DNA from: Sporocytophaga myxococcoides DSM 11118
Lineage (GTDB): Bacteria > Bacteroidota > Bacteroidia > Cytophagales > Cytophagaceae
Direction of reading: 5' to 3'
DNA length: 64,000 bases
Assembly (NCBI RefSeq): GCF_000426725.1
Contig: NZ_KE384560.1
Coordinates: 1,200,960-1,264,959 of the forward strand
This document shows positions 1-8,031 of this stretch, piece by piece. The notes under the pieces were generated by a model that saw nothing but the letters and a program-made list of their open reading frames with translations, made no database searches and was not told the origin of the DNA. Each line of letters begins with the position of its first letter. Positions within the stretch are counted from its first letter, which is position 1. A program made the translations under genes and the position numbers.

Positions 1-2
1 GA

Positions 3-458
3 ATTGCAGTTGAAAAGAAAGACTATTTATTCCATTCTGAAAATTTTGATATACCGGCAAGTACAAACTATCAGGAAATTGTGAAGGATGTGGAACTCAA
101 GAAGGTTGCTGTTGGAACAAAGATCGTCTTAAGAAACATATTTTTTGATTTTGATAAAGCAACTTTAAGACCAGCTTCAACTGCTGAATTAGAAAGATTG
201 TATGATTTACTTGTTCAAGTGCCCAATTTAAAAATAGAAATCTCTGGACACACTGATAATAAAGGCTCTGCAGATTATAACAAAAATCTTTCCCAAAAAA
301 GAGCACAAGCTGTGGTAGACTATCTTATCAAAAAGGGAATTGATCCTGCAAGATTGAAATATGCCGGATATGGATTTGACAGGCCAATGGAAACCAATGA
401 CACCGAGGAAGGCCGTCAGCTCAACAGAAGAACAGAATTTGAAATCATCGGAAACTGA
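3..458 (+). CDS. OmpA family protein, C-terminal part (runs off the window start)
   Basis: The reading frame is open to the window edge with no stop upstream, so the GTG at 81 is very unlikely to be the start and this is the 3' end of a larger gene. The visible part ends in a full OmpA-C peptidoglycan-binding domain: the LRNIFFDFDKATLRP strand, the GHTDNKGSADYN loop, the LSQKRAQAV helix, then YAGYGFDRP and the terminal NRRTEFEI motif. The Asp of HTD and the Arg of QKRA are the residues that grip diaminopimelate in this family. The residues before the domain (SENFDIP and VKDVELKK) resemble the linker after a carboxypeptidase-regulatory-like domain. It probably shares the TPR/PD40/OmpA layout of the next two genes and anchors an outer-membrane assembly to the cell wall. 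Confidence 0.88.
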   Translation: MAVEKKDYLFHSENFDIPASTNYQEIVKDVELKKVAVGTKIVLRNIFFDFDKATLRPASTAELERLYDLLVQVPNLKIEISGHTDNKGSADYNKNLSQKRAQAVVDYLIKKGIDPARLKYAGYGFDRPMETNDTEEGRQLNRRTEFEIIGN

Positions 459-518
459 TTAGGTTTTAATTACCTATCTTGCATTTACTATTTAGGCAGG
501 ATAAGTATATAAGATGAA

Positions 519-2507
519 ATGAAAAAGCTTGTTTTTTTTATAATATGTCTTTTATTCTCTTTGATGGCAAGCATTTCAGTGCAAGCTCAGGGAGAGAAAA
601 AACTTATTAAAGAAGCAGAAGCCGCATTGGTTCAAAAAGATAGGAATAAAGCACTCGAATTATATCTCAAAGCTTGGGAAATAAATCCCAATAAGTCTGA
701 GGTCAATTATAAAATCGGAATCTTATATCTGGAAAGCAATTTTAAGTTTAAGGCATTGCCTTATCTGGAAAAGGCGTCAGTATTGGGACTTTCTTCTGAT
801 TACCAAATCAATAAATATCTTGGAATTGCCAATCAGCTCAATCACAATTTTGAAAAGGCAATAGAAAATTATCAGAATTATAAGGCTTCTATAGCAGATA
901 AAGAAGAGATCAAAAAAGTTGACCGCAGAATTTATGAATGCAAGAATGGACTCGAGTTTATCTCAAATCCTGTTCCTGTGAAAATTGATAATTTAGGACC
1001 AGTTATCAATTCGTCCTTCCCCGAATATGCTCCTGTTATTTCAGCGGATGATTCTCTCCTTATATTTACTTCAAGACGACAAGGTTCTACTGGCGGCACA
1101 ATGGATCAGTCGGGAATGTATTTCGAGGATTTGTATTCTAGCAAAAAAACAGAAGGAGGCTGGAGTACACCTCAAAATTTAGGTTTTCCGGTAAATTCCA
1201 GCTCACACGAGGCCTCTGTAGGAATCTCTCCTGACGGAAATCAATTATTTATTTATAAAGATAATGGAAACGGAGATATCTATGCTTGCAGTTTTTCTGA
1301 AGAGCACAAATGGTCAAAACCTGTTTCTGTAGGAAGTGAAGTAAATTCTGCAAAATATTTTGAGAATGGAGCTTGTCTTTCTTTTGATGGAAAGAAATTC
1401 TTCTTTGCAAGCAATCGCGAAGGGGGAGCAGGGGGAAATGATATTTGGGTGGTAGAAAAACAAGATAATGGAAGTTGGAGTAAGCCCTCTAATCTTGGTC
1501 TTCCCATTAACACAGACGCAGATGAAGAAAGTCCTTTTATGGATCTGGATGGAAAGACACTTTATTTCAGCTCACGATCACATAAGGGTATGGGTGGTTT
1601 TGATATATTCAAATCAGTTTTCAGTGAAGAATCGAAAAAATGGTCAATACCTGAAAATCTCGGATACCCAATAAACTCAGCTGATAATGATCTTTACTTT
1701 ATCCTATCCGGAGATGGCAGACATGGATATTATGCATCGGTAAAAGCAGGAGGCTATGGAGACAAAGACATTTACCGAATCTCAATGCCTCCAAGATCCG
1801 ACTTTCAGGACCTTCAGGCAAGATTACAAATGATTAGGGAAAAGAAATATTTATCAAATCAATCTGTTGTCAAGCCCCAATCTTATACATTTTCCGGAAA
1901 GGTAATGGATCCTGGAACCAGTAAACCAATATCCAATGCATTGGTGCAGTTAAAAGATAATAAAGGGAATGTTATCAATGAAATAACCAGTAAGCCAGAT
2001 GGAGATTATCATTTTAAAATAATGGTTGATTCTGTAAATACTTATTTGCTTACAGCTTATGCAAAAGGTTATGGTCCTTTTTTGAAAGATGTTGAAATAT
2101 CTAAAGACAGGAAAGGAGTCAATAGTCAGGTGAATGATATAAATTTGAAAAAACTGAATTTGGGTGAAAGATTTGTCCTCAGAAATATTTATTTTGATTT
2201 TGATAAATCTGAATTAAAACCTGAATCTAAAACAGATCTGGAAAATTTAATTATACTTTTGAATGACAATCCTTCTGTAAGGATAGAAATTGGTGGGTAT
2301 ACAGATAGTAAAGGAGAGAAGGAGTATAATCAGAATTTATCTCAGAAAAGAGCAGAGGCAGTGTTGAACTATCTGGTATCAAGAGGTATCTCTAAAAAGC
2401 GACTGATAGCAAAAGGATATGGTGAAAGCACATCTGTCAATAATGGTCAGCCTGTAAAGCAAGAAGAAATAAGCAGAAGAACAGAGTTTGTAATCATAGA
2501 TAAGTAA
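519..2507 (+). CDS. TPR-PD40-OmpA envelope protein, PorE-like architecture
   Basis: Predicted periplasmic or outer-membrane-associated peptidoglycan-binding protein of 662 aa. Residues 1-24 form a signal peptide ending VQAQ. TPR-like helices follow (about 26-135), then a PD40/WD40-like propeller with repeated FTSRR, FASNR and FSSRS blade motifs (about 160-425), a carboxypeptidase-regulatory-like beta domain (about 455-540), and an OmpA-C domain (about 547-662) with the GYTDSKG and QKRAEAV diaminopimelate-binding signatures. This order matches PorE of the type IX secretion system, but many Bacteroidota carry several such paralogues and PorE is a lipoprotein, whereas no lipobox Cys is seen here. 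The ATG at 519 was chosen because it opens the signal peptide; the ATG at 514 is out of frame and hits a stop at once. Linked to the next gene (32-bp gap) and to porT further down, which fits an envelope role. Confidence 0.88.
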   Translation: MKKLVFFIICLLFSLMASISVQAQGEKKLIKEAEAALVQKDRNKALELYLKAWEINPNKSEVNYKIGILYLESNFKFKALPYLEKASVLGLSSDYQINKYLGIANQLNHNFEKAIENYQNYKASIADKEEIKKVDRRIYECKNGLEFISNPVPVKIDNLGPVINSSFPEYAPVISADDSLLIFTSRRQGSTGGTMDQSGMYFEDLYSSKKTEGGWSTPQNLGFPVNSSSHEASVGISPDGNQLFIYKDNGNGDIYACSFSEEHKWSKPVSVGSEVNSAKYFENGACLSFDGKKFFFASNREGGAGGNDIWVVEKQDNGSWSKPSNLGLPINTDADEESPFMDLDGKTLYFSSRSHKGMGGFDIFKSVFSEESKKWSIPENLGYPINSADNDLYFILSGDGRHGYYASVKAGGYGDKDIYRISMPPRSDFQDLQARLQMIREKKYLSNQSVVKPQSYTFSGKVMDPGTSKPISNALVQLKDNKGNVINEITSKPDGDYHFKIMVDSVNTYLLTAYAKGYGPFLKDVEISKDRKGVNSQVNDINLKKLNLGERFVLRNIYFDFDKSELKPESKTDLENLIILLNDNPSVRIEIGGYTDSKGEKEYNQNLSQKRAEAVLNYLVSRGISKKRLIAKGYGESTSVNNGQPVKQEEISRRTEFVIIDK

Positions 2508-2539
2508 TAATACCGTAATTTATAAGAGTAAATAATACT

Positions 2540-4804
2540 ATGAAGTTGAATGTCAGATTTTTTTTAATTCTGGTAATGGCTCTTGGGCTCTTTGCTCAGG
2601 CAAATAGTCAGGATGTCTCGGATGATTTGAGGGAAGGGAATCGCCTTTTGAAGCAAGAACATTACAGAAATGCTTTGCCTTTTTTTGAAAAGATTCTGAC
2701 TAAAGAGCCTAAAAATACTAAAGCATTGTTTGGTGCAGCTGTCTGTTATTTGCACAGATATTCCAAAGAAAAAGCGCTGACATACATAGAAAAAGTTTAT
2801 GCTTTGGATTCTACGGTAGATAAACATATTCATTTCTGGATGGGGAGAGTATATCATCAAAACTACATGTTTGATAAAGCTCTTGAACAATATAACATTT
2901 ACCAGTCCAATCTATCAAAAAAAGATCTCCGTCAGAAAGATCTTGCAAAATATATCAATCAGGTAAATACAGCGAAAGAATTTGTAAAAAATAACCAGAA
3001 TTATCTGGTTTCAAATTTGGGCCCTGTTATTAATAGCTCCTATTCGGAGCACAGCCCTGTTACCTCAATGGATGACAAATTACTTTTATTTACCTCAAGA
3101 AGGTCAAATGAAACTAGTAAAGAAGATCTGGATGGTGAACCTTTTGAAGATATCTTTCAGTCAAAGAAACTTGATGGAGGTAAATGGTCTGAACCTCAGA
3201 AAATTCAGCTGAATTCAGGTGGACATGATGCTTCGATTCAGCTGTTTGATAATGATACCAAGCTGCTTGTGTATAAATTTACAAAAGGTGGAGATATCTA
3301 TTATACTGAAAGAAATGGAGACAAATGGGGAGATCTCAAACCTTTTGCAGGGATTAATTCCAGAGATTTTGAAGCAGATGCATTCATTTCTGCCGATGGT
3401 AAAACTGCCTACTTTGCTACCAACCACTACAAAAGAAATGGAGATCTTGATATTTACTATGTAAAGAAAAATGCGGACGGTTCATGGGGCGACCCCGCTG
3501 AACTCAGGGGTGGAATCAACAGTGATGAAGATGAGGATGCTCCTTTTATTACACCTGATGGAAAGACTCTTTATTTTAGTTCCAGAGGGCATAAAAACAT
3601 GGGAGGGTATGATGTATTCAAATCTGTACTTGGTGATAGCGGTAAATGGTCTGAACCGGAAAATATGGGCTATCCGATCAATACACCGGATGATGATGTG
3701 TACTTTTATCTTTCATCCATATCTAAGAAGTCATACATATCCTCATACCGCGAAGGTGGATTTGGAGAAAAGGATATCTATGAAATTTCATATATACCAT
3801 CAGTAAAAATCAATGGTACCGTTACAGAAGATCGGACAGGCAAAAAAGTAAATAACCTTCAGATTTTATTTGTCTCCACAAGAAATACAACCAAACCTGT
3901 AAATGAATCTACAAATACTCAGGATGGCAGATATTCAGCAACACTTACAGCGTATAATTCATATAGAATAAAGCTTATTGACGGAAAGGATACATTACTG
4001 ACTCAAGAGTTGGATATTCCTTTTACTGCAGATGAAAACATGACAATAACCAGGGATTTCGTCATTCCATTTATTCAGAAAGATTCTGAGGTAGCTATTA
4101 AATTGCCTGAGAAGTTTTACTCTGGAAAATTTCTTTTAAGAGACATACATTTTGAAACAGGGAAATCAGTTTTAAGTACCCTAAATCAAAATGAACTGGA
4201 CAAGGCAGCAGAGATCTTAAAGAAAAATCCTGAGGCAAAACTTAAAATAAAAGGATCTGTACAAACTAATGAAAACCCTACGCTCGCCCAAGAAAGAAGT
4301 AAGAGCGTTTCTGAATACTTGAAAGGCAGAGGTGTGTCTGCGACACAGCTGGAAGTGGTTGATGGTTTTACAGATGGCAGTATTGTCGGTCTTGAAAGCA
4401 ATTTTAAAGGTACACCTACCATGGAATTTGACAAGAGTATCATTAACTCAGCAGCTGTAGGAGCATCCTTTATATTAAGGAATGTTCACTTTGAAACTGC
4501 TAAATGGGATTTGAATGAAGTATCCAGAGACGAGCTTGACCTGTTGATCAGTATTTTGAAAGAAAATCCAACATTAAATATTGAGATAGGTGGATATACT
4601 GATAATCTTGGAGAAGATGCTGCCAATCAGATCTTGTCAGAAAAAAGAGCTAAATCAGTTGAAGAATATCTACTTAATAATGGCATAGATAAAAGCCACT
4701 TGTCAGTGGTCGGATATGGAGAAGCAAGTCCTCTGGCACCAAACGATTCAGAGGAGGGGAGGGTGCTAAACAGAAGGACAGAGATCAGGATTTTGGGGAA
4801 GTAA
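2540..4804 (+). CDS. TPR-PD40 protein with two OmpA-like domains
   Basis: Paralogue of the preceding gene, 754 aa. It has a signal peptide (1-23, ending ANSQ), TPR-like helices (about 25-140), a PD40 propeller (about 160-420, motifs FTSRRS, FATNH, FSSRG), and a beta-sandwich linker (about 420-510). Two OmpA-like modules then follow. The first (about 527-625, LRDIHFETGKS) is degenerate: it lacks the GxTDxxG loop, the GYGE segment and the NRR terminus. The second (about 639-754) is canonical, with GGYTDNLG, SEKRAKSV, VGYGEASP and NRRTEI. Only the second is expected to bind peptidoglycan. A terminator follows directly, so the transcript probably ends here. Confidence 0.87.
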   Translation: MKLNVRFFLILVMALGLFAQANSQDVSDDLREGNRLLKQEHYRNALPFFEKILTKEPKNTKALFGAAVCYLHRYSKEKALTYIEKVYALDSTVDKHIHFWMGRVYHQNYMFDKALEQYNIYQSNLSKKDLRQKDLAKYINQVNTAKEFVKNNQNYLVSNLGPVINSSYSEHSPVTSMDDKLLLFTSRRSNETSKEDLDGEPFEDIFQSKKLDGGKWSEPQKIQLNSGGHDASIQLFDNDTKLLVYKFTKGGDIYYTERNGDKWGDLKPFAGINSRDFEADAFISADGKTAYFATNHYKRNGDLDIYYVKKNADGSWGDPAELRGGINSDEDEDAPFITPDGKTLYFSSRGHKNMGGYDVFKSVLGDSGKWSEPENMGYPINTPDDDVYFYLSSISKKSYISSYREGGFGEKDIYEISYIPSVKINGTVTEDRTGKKVNNLQILFVSTRNTTKPVNESTNTQDGRYSATLTAYNSYRIKLIDGKDTLLTQELDIPFTADENMTITRDFVIPFIQKDSEVAIKLPEKFYSGKFLLRDIHFETGKSVLSTLNQNELDKAAEILKKNPEAKLKIKGSVQTNENPTLAQERSKSVSEYLKGRGVSATQLEVVDGFTDGSIVGLESNFKGTPTMEFDKSIINSAAVGASFILRNVHFETAKWDLNEVSRDELDLLISILKENPTLNIEIGGYTDNLGEDAANQILSEKRAKSVEEYLLNNGIDKSHLSVVGYGEASPLAPNDSEEGRVLNRRTEIRILGK

Positions 4805-4825
4805 ATTCCAATCTGAAAAGTTTAT

Positions 4826-4860
4826 AAAGGCTAAACCATTCGGTTTAGCCTTTTTTTATT
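4826..4860 (+). terminator. Rho-independent terminator after the OmpA cluster
   Basis: Perfect 12-bp stem (AAAGGCTAAACC at 4826-4837, GGTTTAGCCTTT at 4842-4853) with a 4-nt loop and a T run to 4857. It separates the OmpA genes from ubiE. Confidence 0.9.
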
Positions 4861-4883
4861 TATTTTGCGCAAAATTTTGACTG

Positions 4884-5609
4884 ATGGTATTACCTTATAA
4901 GGACGATTTAAGCAAAGGCAAAAAGGAGCAGGTTTCTCAGATGTTCGATAATATTGCGCCTAAATATGACCTGTTAAACAGGGTTTTAAGTGCAGGAATC
5001 GATATCAGATGGAGAAAAAAAGCTATCAGTAAATTAAAAGCAAATCAACCCAAACTGATACTGGACATCGCAACGGGAACAGGAGATCTGGCTATTGAAG
5101 CTCTTAGCCTTGACCCTGAAAGGATTATCGGTATTGATATTTCTGAGGGTATGCTTGCTGTTGGAAAAGAAAAAATTGCCAAACTTGGCCTTTCCGGTAA
5201 AATATTGCTTCAACAAGGAGATTCGGAAAATATTATATTTCCGGACAATTATTTTGACGCTGTTACCGTTGCCTTTGGTGTAAGGAACTTCGAAAATCTG
5301 GAAAAAGGTCTTGGTGAAATTTTCAGAGTGCTGAAACCGGGAGGCGAAGTAATGATACTGGAATTTTCTCAACCAGAGAGTTTTCCATTTAAACAATTGT
5401 ATTCTTTTTATAGTAAACAAATTCTTCCTCTCATCGGAAGACTGGTATCAAGAGACAAGGCTGCGTATACATATCTTCCTGAATCAGTTAAGAAGTTTCC
5501 TTATGGAAAAGAGTTTGTCGGTATTTTAAACAGAATTGGATTTAAATCAGCAACATGTCAATCTTTAAGTTTAGGAATAGCCTCAATTTACGTGGCAAAA
5601 AAACAATAG
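4884..5609 (+). CDS. ubiE: Demethylmenaquinone C-methyltransferase
   Basis: SAM-dependent methyltransferase of 241 aa that makes menaquinone from demethylmenaquinone; in a Bacteroidota the product is menaquinone, so the name menG applies equally. The family signatures are all visible: [20 protein letters not shown] near the N terminus, the SAM-binding [13 protein letters not shown] (about 54-66), the GIDISEGML acidic motif, [12 protein letters not shown] (about 127-138) and [13 protein letters not shown]. Length is typical of the family. The 3' end overlaps porT by 55 bp. Menaquinone feeds the complex I subunits encoded further along the window, though that is a pathway link, not an operon. 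Confidence 0.97.
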   Translation: MVLPYKDDLSKGKKEQVSQMFDNIAPKYDLLNRVLSAGIDIRWRKKAISKLKANQPKLILDIATGTGDLAIEALSLDPERIIGIDISEGMLAVGKEKIAKLGLSGKILLQQGDSENIIFPDNYFDAVTVAFGVRNFENLEKGLGEIFRVLKPGGEVMILEFSQPESFPFKQLYSFYSKQILPLIGRLVSRDKAAYTYLPESVKKFPYGKEFVGILNRIGFKSATCQSLSLGIASIYVAKKQ

Positions 5610-6277
5610 CTCTATTTTTTTGTTTATTCACCCTGAGCAAGTCTTTCGGTCAGTTTACGGCAAATACCAATTTGCCTTACTATGATGATAAACTTTTGCA
5701 CTATGGATTTTTCCTTGCTGCCGGTTTTACCAAGTTTGATGTGGTACATTCCGACTATTATTTTCAGCTGGATTCCATTACACAGGCAGCTCCTGGAAAT
5801 AACGGAGCCCTAACAATAGGATTTATTGTTAATTTAAAATTGCATGATCACTGGGATTTAAGACTTTTACCTAATTTTTCTCTGTACACAAGGAATGTGG
5901 CATATGAATTCAGGAACAAGTACAAATCAGATCAGATTACCGAATCTTCGTACATTAACTTACCACTTCTTGTGAAATTCAAGTCACAAAGAAGAAAAAA
6001 TGCCAGAATGTACATACTCGGAGGGATAAACCCAGGTATAGAGGCAGGGGCAAAGAAAAAAGAAAAGAAAGAAACGGATCTTCGGGTTCAGAACACAGAT
6101 TTGAGAATAGATTATGGATTTGGTTTTGACATTTATTATCCGCTGTTTAAATTTTCACCGGAATTAAGATTCTCTCATGGTATAAAGAATATGTTGATCC
6201 ATGACGACAATATTTATAGTAAAAGTTTAAAAAAGGTATTTACTCATACGGTTACTTTATATCTTAATTTTGAATAA
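5555..6277 (+). CDS. porT: PorT/SprT family T9SS outer-membrane protein
   Basis: Beta-barrel protein of the type IX secretion system (gliding and protein export in Bacteroidota), 240 aa. The N terminus, after about 15 residues overlapping ubiE, reads [19 protein letters not shown], a signal peptide. Then come [20 protein letters not shown], the PorT-family opening, and alternating beta-strand patterns with [13 protein letters not shown] and [20 protein letters not shown], and an aromatic-rich last strand. Neighbourhood supports the call: porT next to ubiE is a recurrent arrangement in this phylum. The ATG at 5555 is the only standard start before the signal peptide, so the 55-bp overlap with ubiE is likely real and implies coupled expression. 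Confidence 0.88.
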   Translation: MSIFKFRNSLNLRGKKTIALFFCLFTLSKSFGQFTANTNLPYYDDKLLHYGFFLAAGFTKFDVVHSDYYFQLDSITQAAPGNNGALTIGFIVNLKLHDHWDLRLLPNFSLYTRNVAYEFRNKYKSDQITESSYINLPLLVKFKSQRRKNARMYILGGINPGIEAGAKKKEKKETDLRVQNTDLRIDYGFGFDIYYPLFKFSPELRFSHGIKNMLIHDDNIYSKSLKKVFTHTVTLYLNFE

Positions 6278-6404
6278 ATAATGTTAAATATTCTTGAAAT
6301 TGTACTATAATAGGTGTTATTACACTGAAATTTAATTACTTCTGGAAATATGTAATTTTTCTAATTTAAAATTTATACAAGAGCTAAAATATTATTTCAA
6401 ACTA

Positions 6405-6436
6405 TTGTTATTGTCAGGCTTTTATTATTACATTTG
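6405..6436 (+). promoter_or_regulatory. Candidate Bacteroidota sigma-A promoter for the 6497 gene
   Basis: TACATTTG at 6429-6436 is an exact match to the Bacteroidota -7 element TAnnTTTG. A TTG at 6405-6407 lies 21 nt upstream in the position of the -33 element. The implied leader of roughly 55 nt is very A/T-rich. Confidence 0.5.
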
Positions 6437-6496
6437 TATAGTTTGATAATAAAAAATTAAACTTAATCTAAAAAAAATTCAATTAAACTTAATTCT

Positions 6497-7441
6497 ATGA
6501 AAAAACTATTACTTTCAGGACTTTTAGTTGCAAGTCTTTTTTCTGCGAAAGCACAAACTATCACTGGTGCTACTGATAATTTCAACACTGTTAAAGAAGT
6601 TGGAGATATCAATGGTGGTGTTTACTGGTTTAAAGATGATGCATATCCAGATAGCTATACTTTAACAAGAACTGGTTCTGCATTAGAAATTGCTGTTAAC
6701 AAGGCGGCTGGAGAATATTCAGTAATCGGAATCGGTTTTGGTGATTCTAATGGCGAAGAAGCAGGTGGAGTACCTACAACACTTGATATCTCTGAAAATC
6801 CAATCTTTTCTCTTAATGCAGTAGCTACGGAAGCAACTACTGTTGATCTTCAGTTAGAGGATTTAGACGGAACAAAAATTGAATTAGCTGCTCAGAATAA
6901 CGCAGAAGGAGGAGCTCCTAAATTAACTATGTATGTTGGTACAACTGCTGAAACTTTTACGTTTGATTTAGAAGGTGCAAGAGTTGTTGCAAACTGGAAT
7001 TGTACTCCTGAGCTATATCCTGCTGATTGTCCTACTGTAGATACAGAGGCAGACTTTGATTATACTAAAGTTGCTAAAATTGTATTCTTAATTGCTGGTG
7101 GACAAGAGTATGTTGGAACAGTTACTTTTGATGATTTCAAAATCGGTGGTGGAGCATATGTTCTTTCAACAACTTCTGCAAAAGGAGCTATCTCTTCTTC
7201 TAAACTTTATCCAAACCCTGCAACTGAGTCAGCTTCTATCGAGCTTTCTCTAAAAGAGTCTTCTGATGTTAAAGTAACTCTTTCTGACCTAATGGGTAGA
7301 GAAGTTGCAGTTATCGCTAACGAAAACAATGTTGCTGTTAACAAATCTTTCAGCACTTCAAACCTTGCAAAAGGAATGTATACTGTAAATTACTTCATCA
7401 ACGGATCTCCTGCAAAAGCAGAACTTCTAATGGTTAAATAA
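6497..7441 (+). CDS. T9SS type A sorting domain-containing secreted protein
   Basis: Secreted 314-aa protein of unknown activity. It has a signal peptide (1-19, ending AKAQ), a beta-rich central region (about 20-225) that looks like an all-beta, possibly carbohydrate-binding fold rich in Asp, Glu and Gly, and a type A T9SS C-terminal sorting domain (about 235-314) with the YPNPATES start, the LMGREV middle and a closing basic/hydrophobic strand (AELLMVK). The sorting domain directs export across the outer membrane and surface attachment or release. Codons are T/A-ending and low in rare types compared with neighbours, suggesting high expression. It stands alone, with its own promoter candidate and strong terminator. 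The central domain was not recognised. Confidence 0.85.
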   Translation: MKKLLLSGLLVASLFSAKAQTITGATDNFNTVKEVGDINGGVYWFKDDAYPDSYTLTRTGSALEIAVNKAAGEYSVIGIGFGDSNGEEAGGVPTTLDISENPIFSLNAVATEATTVDLQLEDLDGTKIELAAQNNAEGGAPKLTMYVGTTAETFTFDLEGARVVANWNCTPELYPADCPTVDTEADFDYTKVAKIVFLIAGGQEYVGTVTFDDFKIGGGAYVLSTTSAKGAISSSKLYPNPATESASIELSLKESSDVKVTLSDLMGREVAVIANENNVAVNKSFSTSNLAKGMYTVNYFINGSPAKAELLMVK

Positions 7442-7466
7442 TTTCAGATCACATAAATCTGATTAT

Positions 7467-7500
7467 AAAAAAGCTCCCCGATTTTCGGGGAGCTTTTTTT
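7467..7500 (+). terminator. Rho-independent terminator
   Basis: 15-bp perfect stem (7467-7481 and 7485-7499, core AGCTCCCCGA/TCGGGGAGCT) flanked by A and T runs, so it can act on both strands. It ends the secreted-protein gene and abuts the hydrolase remnant at 7499. Confidence 0.92.
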
Positions 7501-7840
7501 ATTGTTGCAATTCTTTTAACACCTGCTCATTAATCTCATGTCTTCCATTAAAAATGATCACTTTTAAATTCTCAAACTTAGAACCAAGTAATTCAATTTC
7601 CTTTATATGCCCTTCTTTTAAAAGTGGATCTCTGTCACCATAAACAATATAAACTTCCTTTTCCTGAAAGGTTTCCATACTAAACTGAAAGGCAATATTC
7701 AGATCCGGGGGAAAGATACCGGCCCAAAATACCAGCTTATCAAAGTTGTTTTTTTTACTCACTGCCTATCTGCATACCATTGCTACATTTTGTTTAAAGC
7801 TCAATATGAGAAGTTTAAATTGGTTTGCAGGATAACTTTT
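7499..7840 (-). pseudogene. Decayed copy of the serine hydrolase encoded at 10866-11513
   Basis: The last 87 codons are about four-fifths identical to the C terminus of the intact hydrolase (FDKLVFWAGIFPPDLN, VYGDRDPLLKE, NGRHEINEQVLK). Reading on upstream in the same frame gives YPANQFKLLILSFKQNVAMVCR followed by TAG where the intact copy has GFPASQFKLNILGFSQGVATVCRW (shown here as short excerpts of the alignment). The Trp codon has thus become a stop, and the nucleophile motif GFSQG has become SFKQN, losing the catalytic Ser. Homology fades beyond about 7840 and the first ~110 codons are missing. No active enzyme is expected. The internal GTG at 7762 could only give a fragment lacking the nucleophile. 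Confidence 0.88.
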
Positions 7841-7972
7841 CATATGGTATTGTGACCAGCGACCAACACATTTTAATGATTGATAATCAGTTCGAAAGAG
7901 CAGCCATCTTGGGAACTCATAGTGCTGGTTGCTCTCACTCTAAAAAACATGAATCTAAAAAGAATGGAAAAA

Positions 7973-8002
7973 AAAGTGGCTGCCTTTTGAGACAGCCACT
8001 TT
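7973..8002 (-). terminator. Terminator for the minus-strand protease operon
   Basis: Perfect 10-bp stem (AAAGTGGCTG at 7973-7982, CAGCCACTTT at 7993-8002) with a 10-nt loop. Read on the minus strand it is followed by a run of T (plus-strand A run 7968-7975). It lies 30 bp after the stop of the metalloprotease gene. Confidence 0.88.
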
Positions 8003-8031
8003 AAATCTATTTCCCTTAAGGAGTTTTGAGA

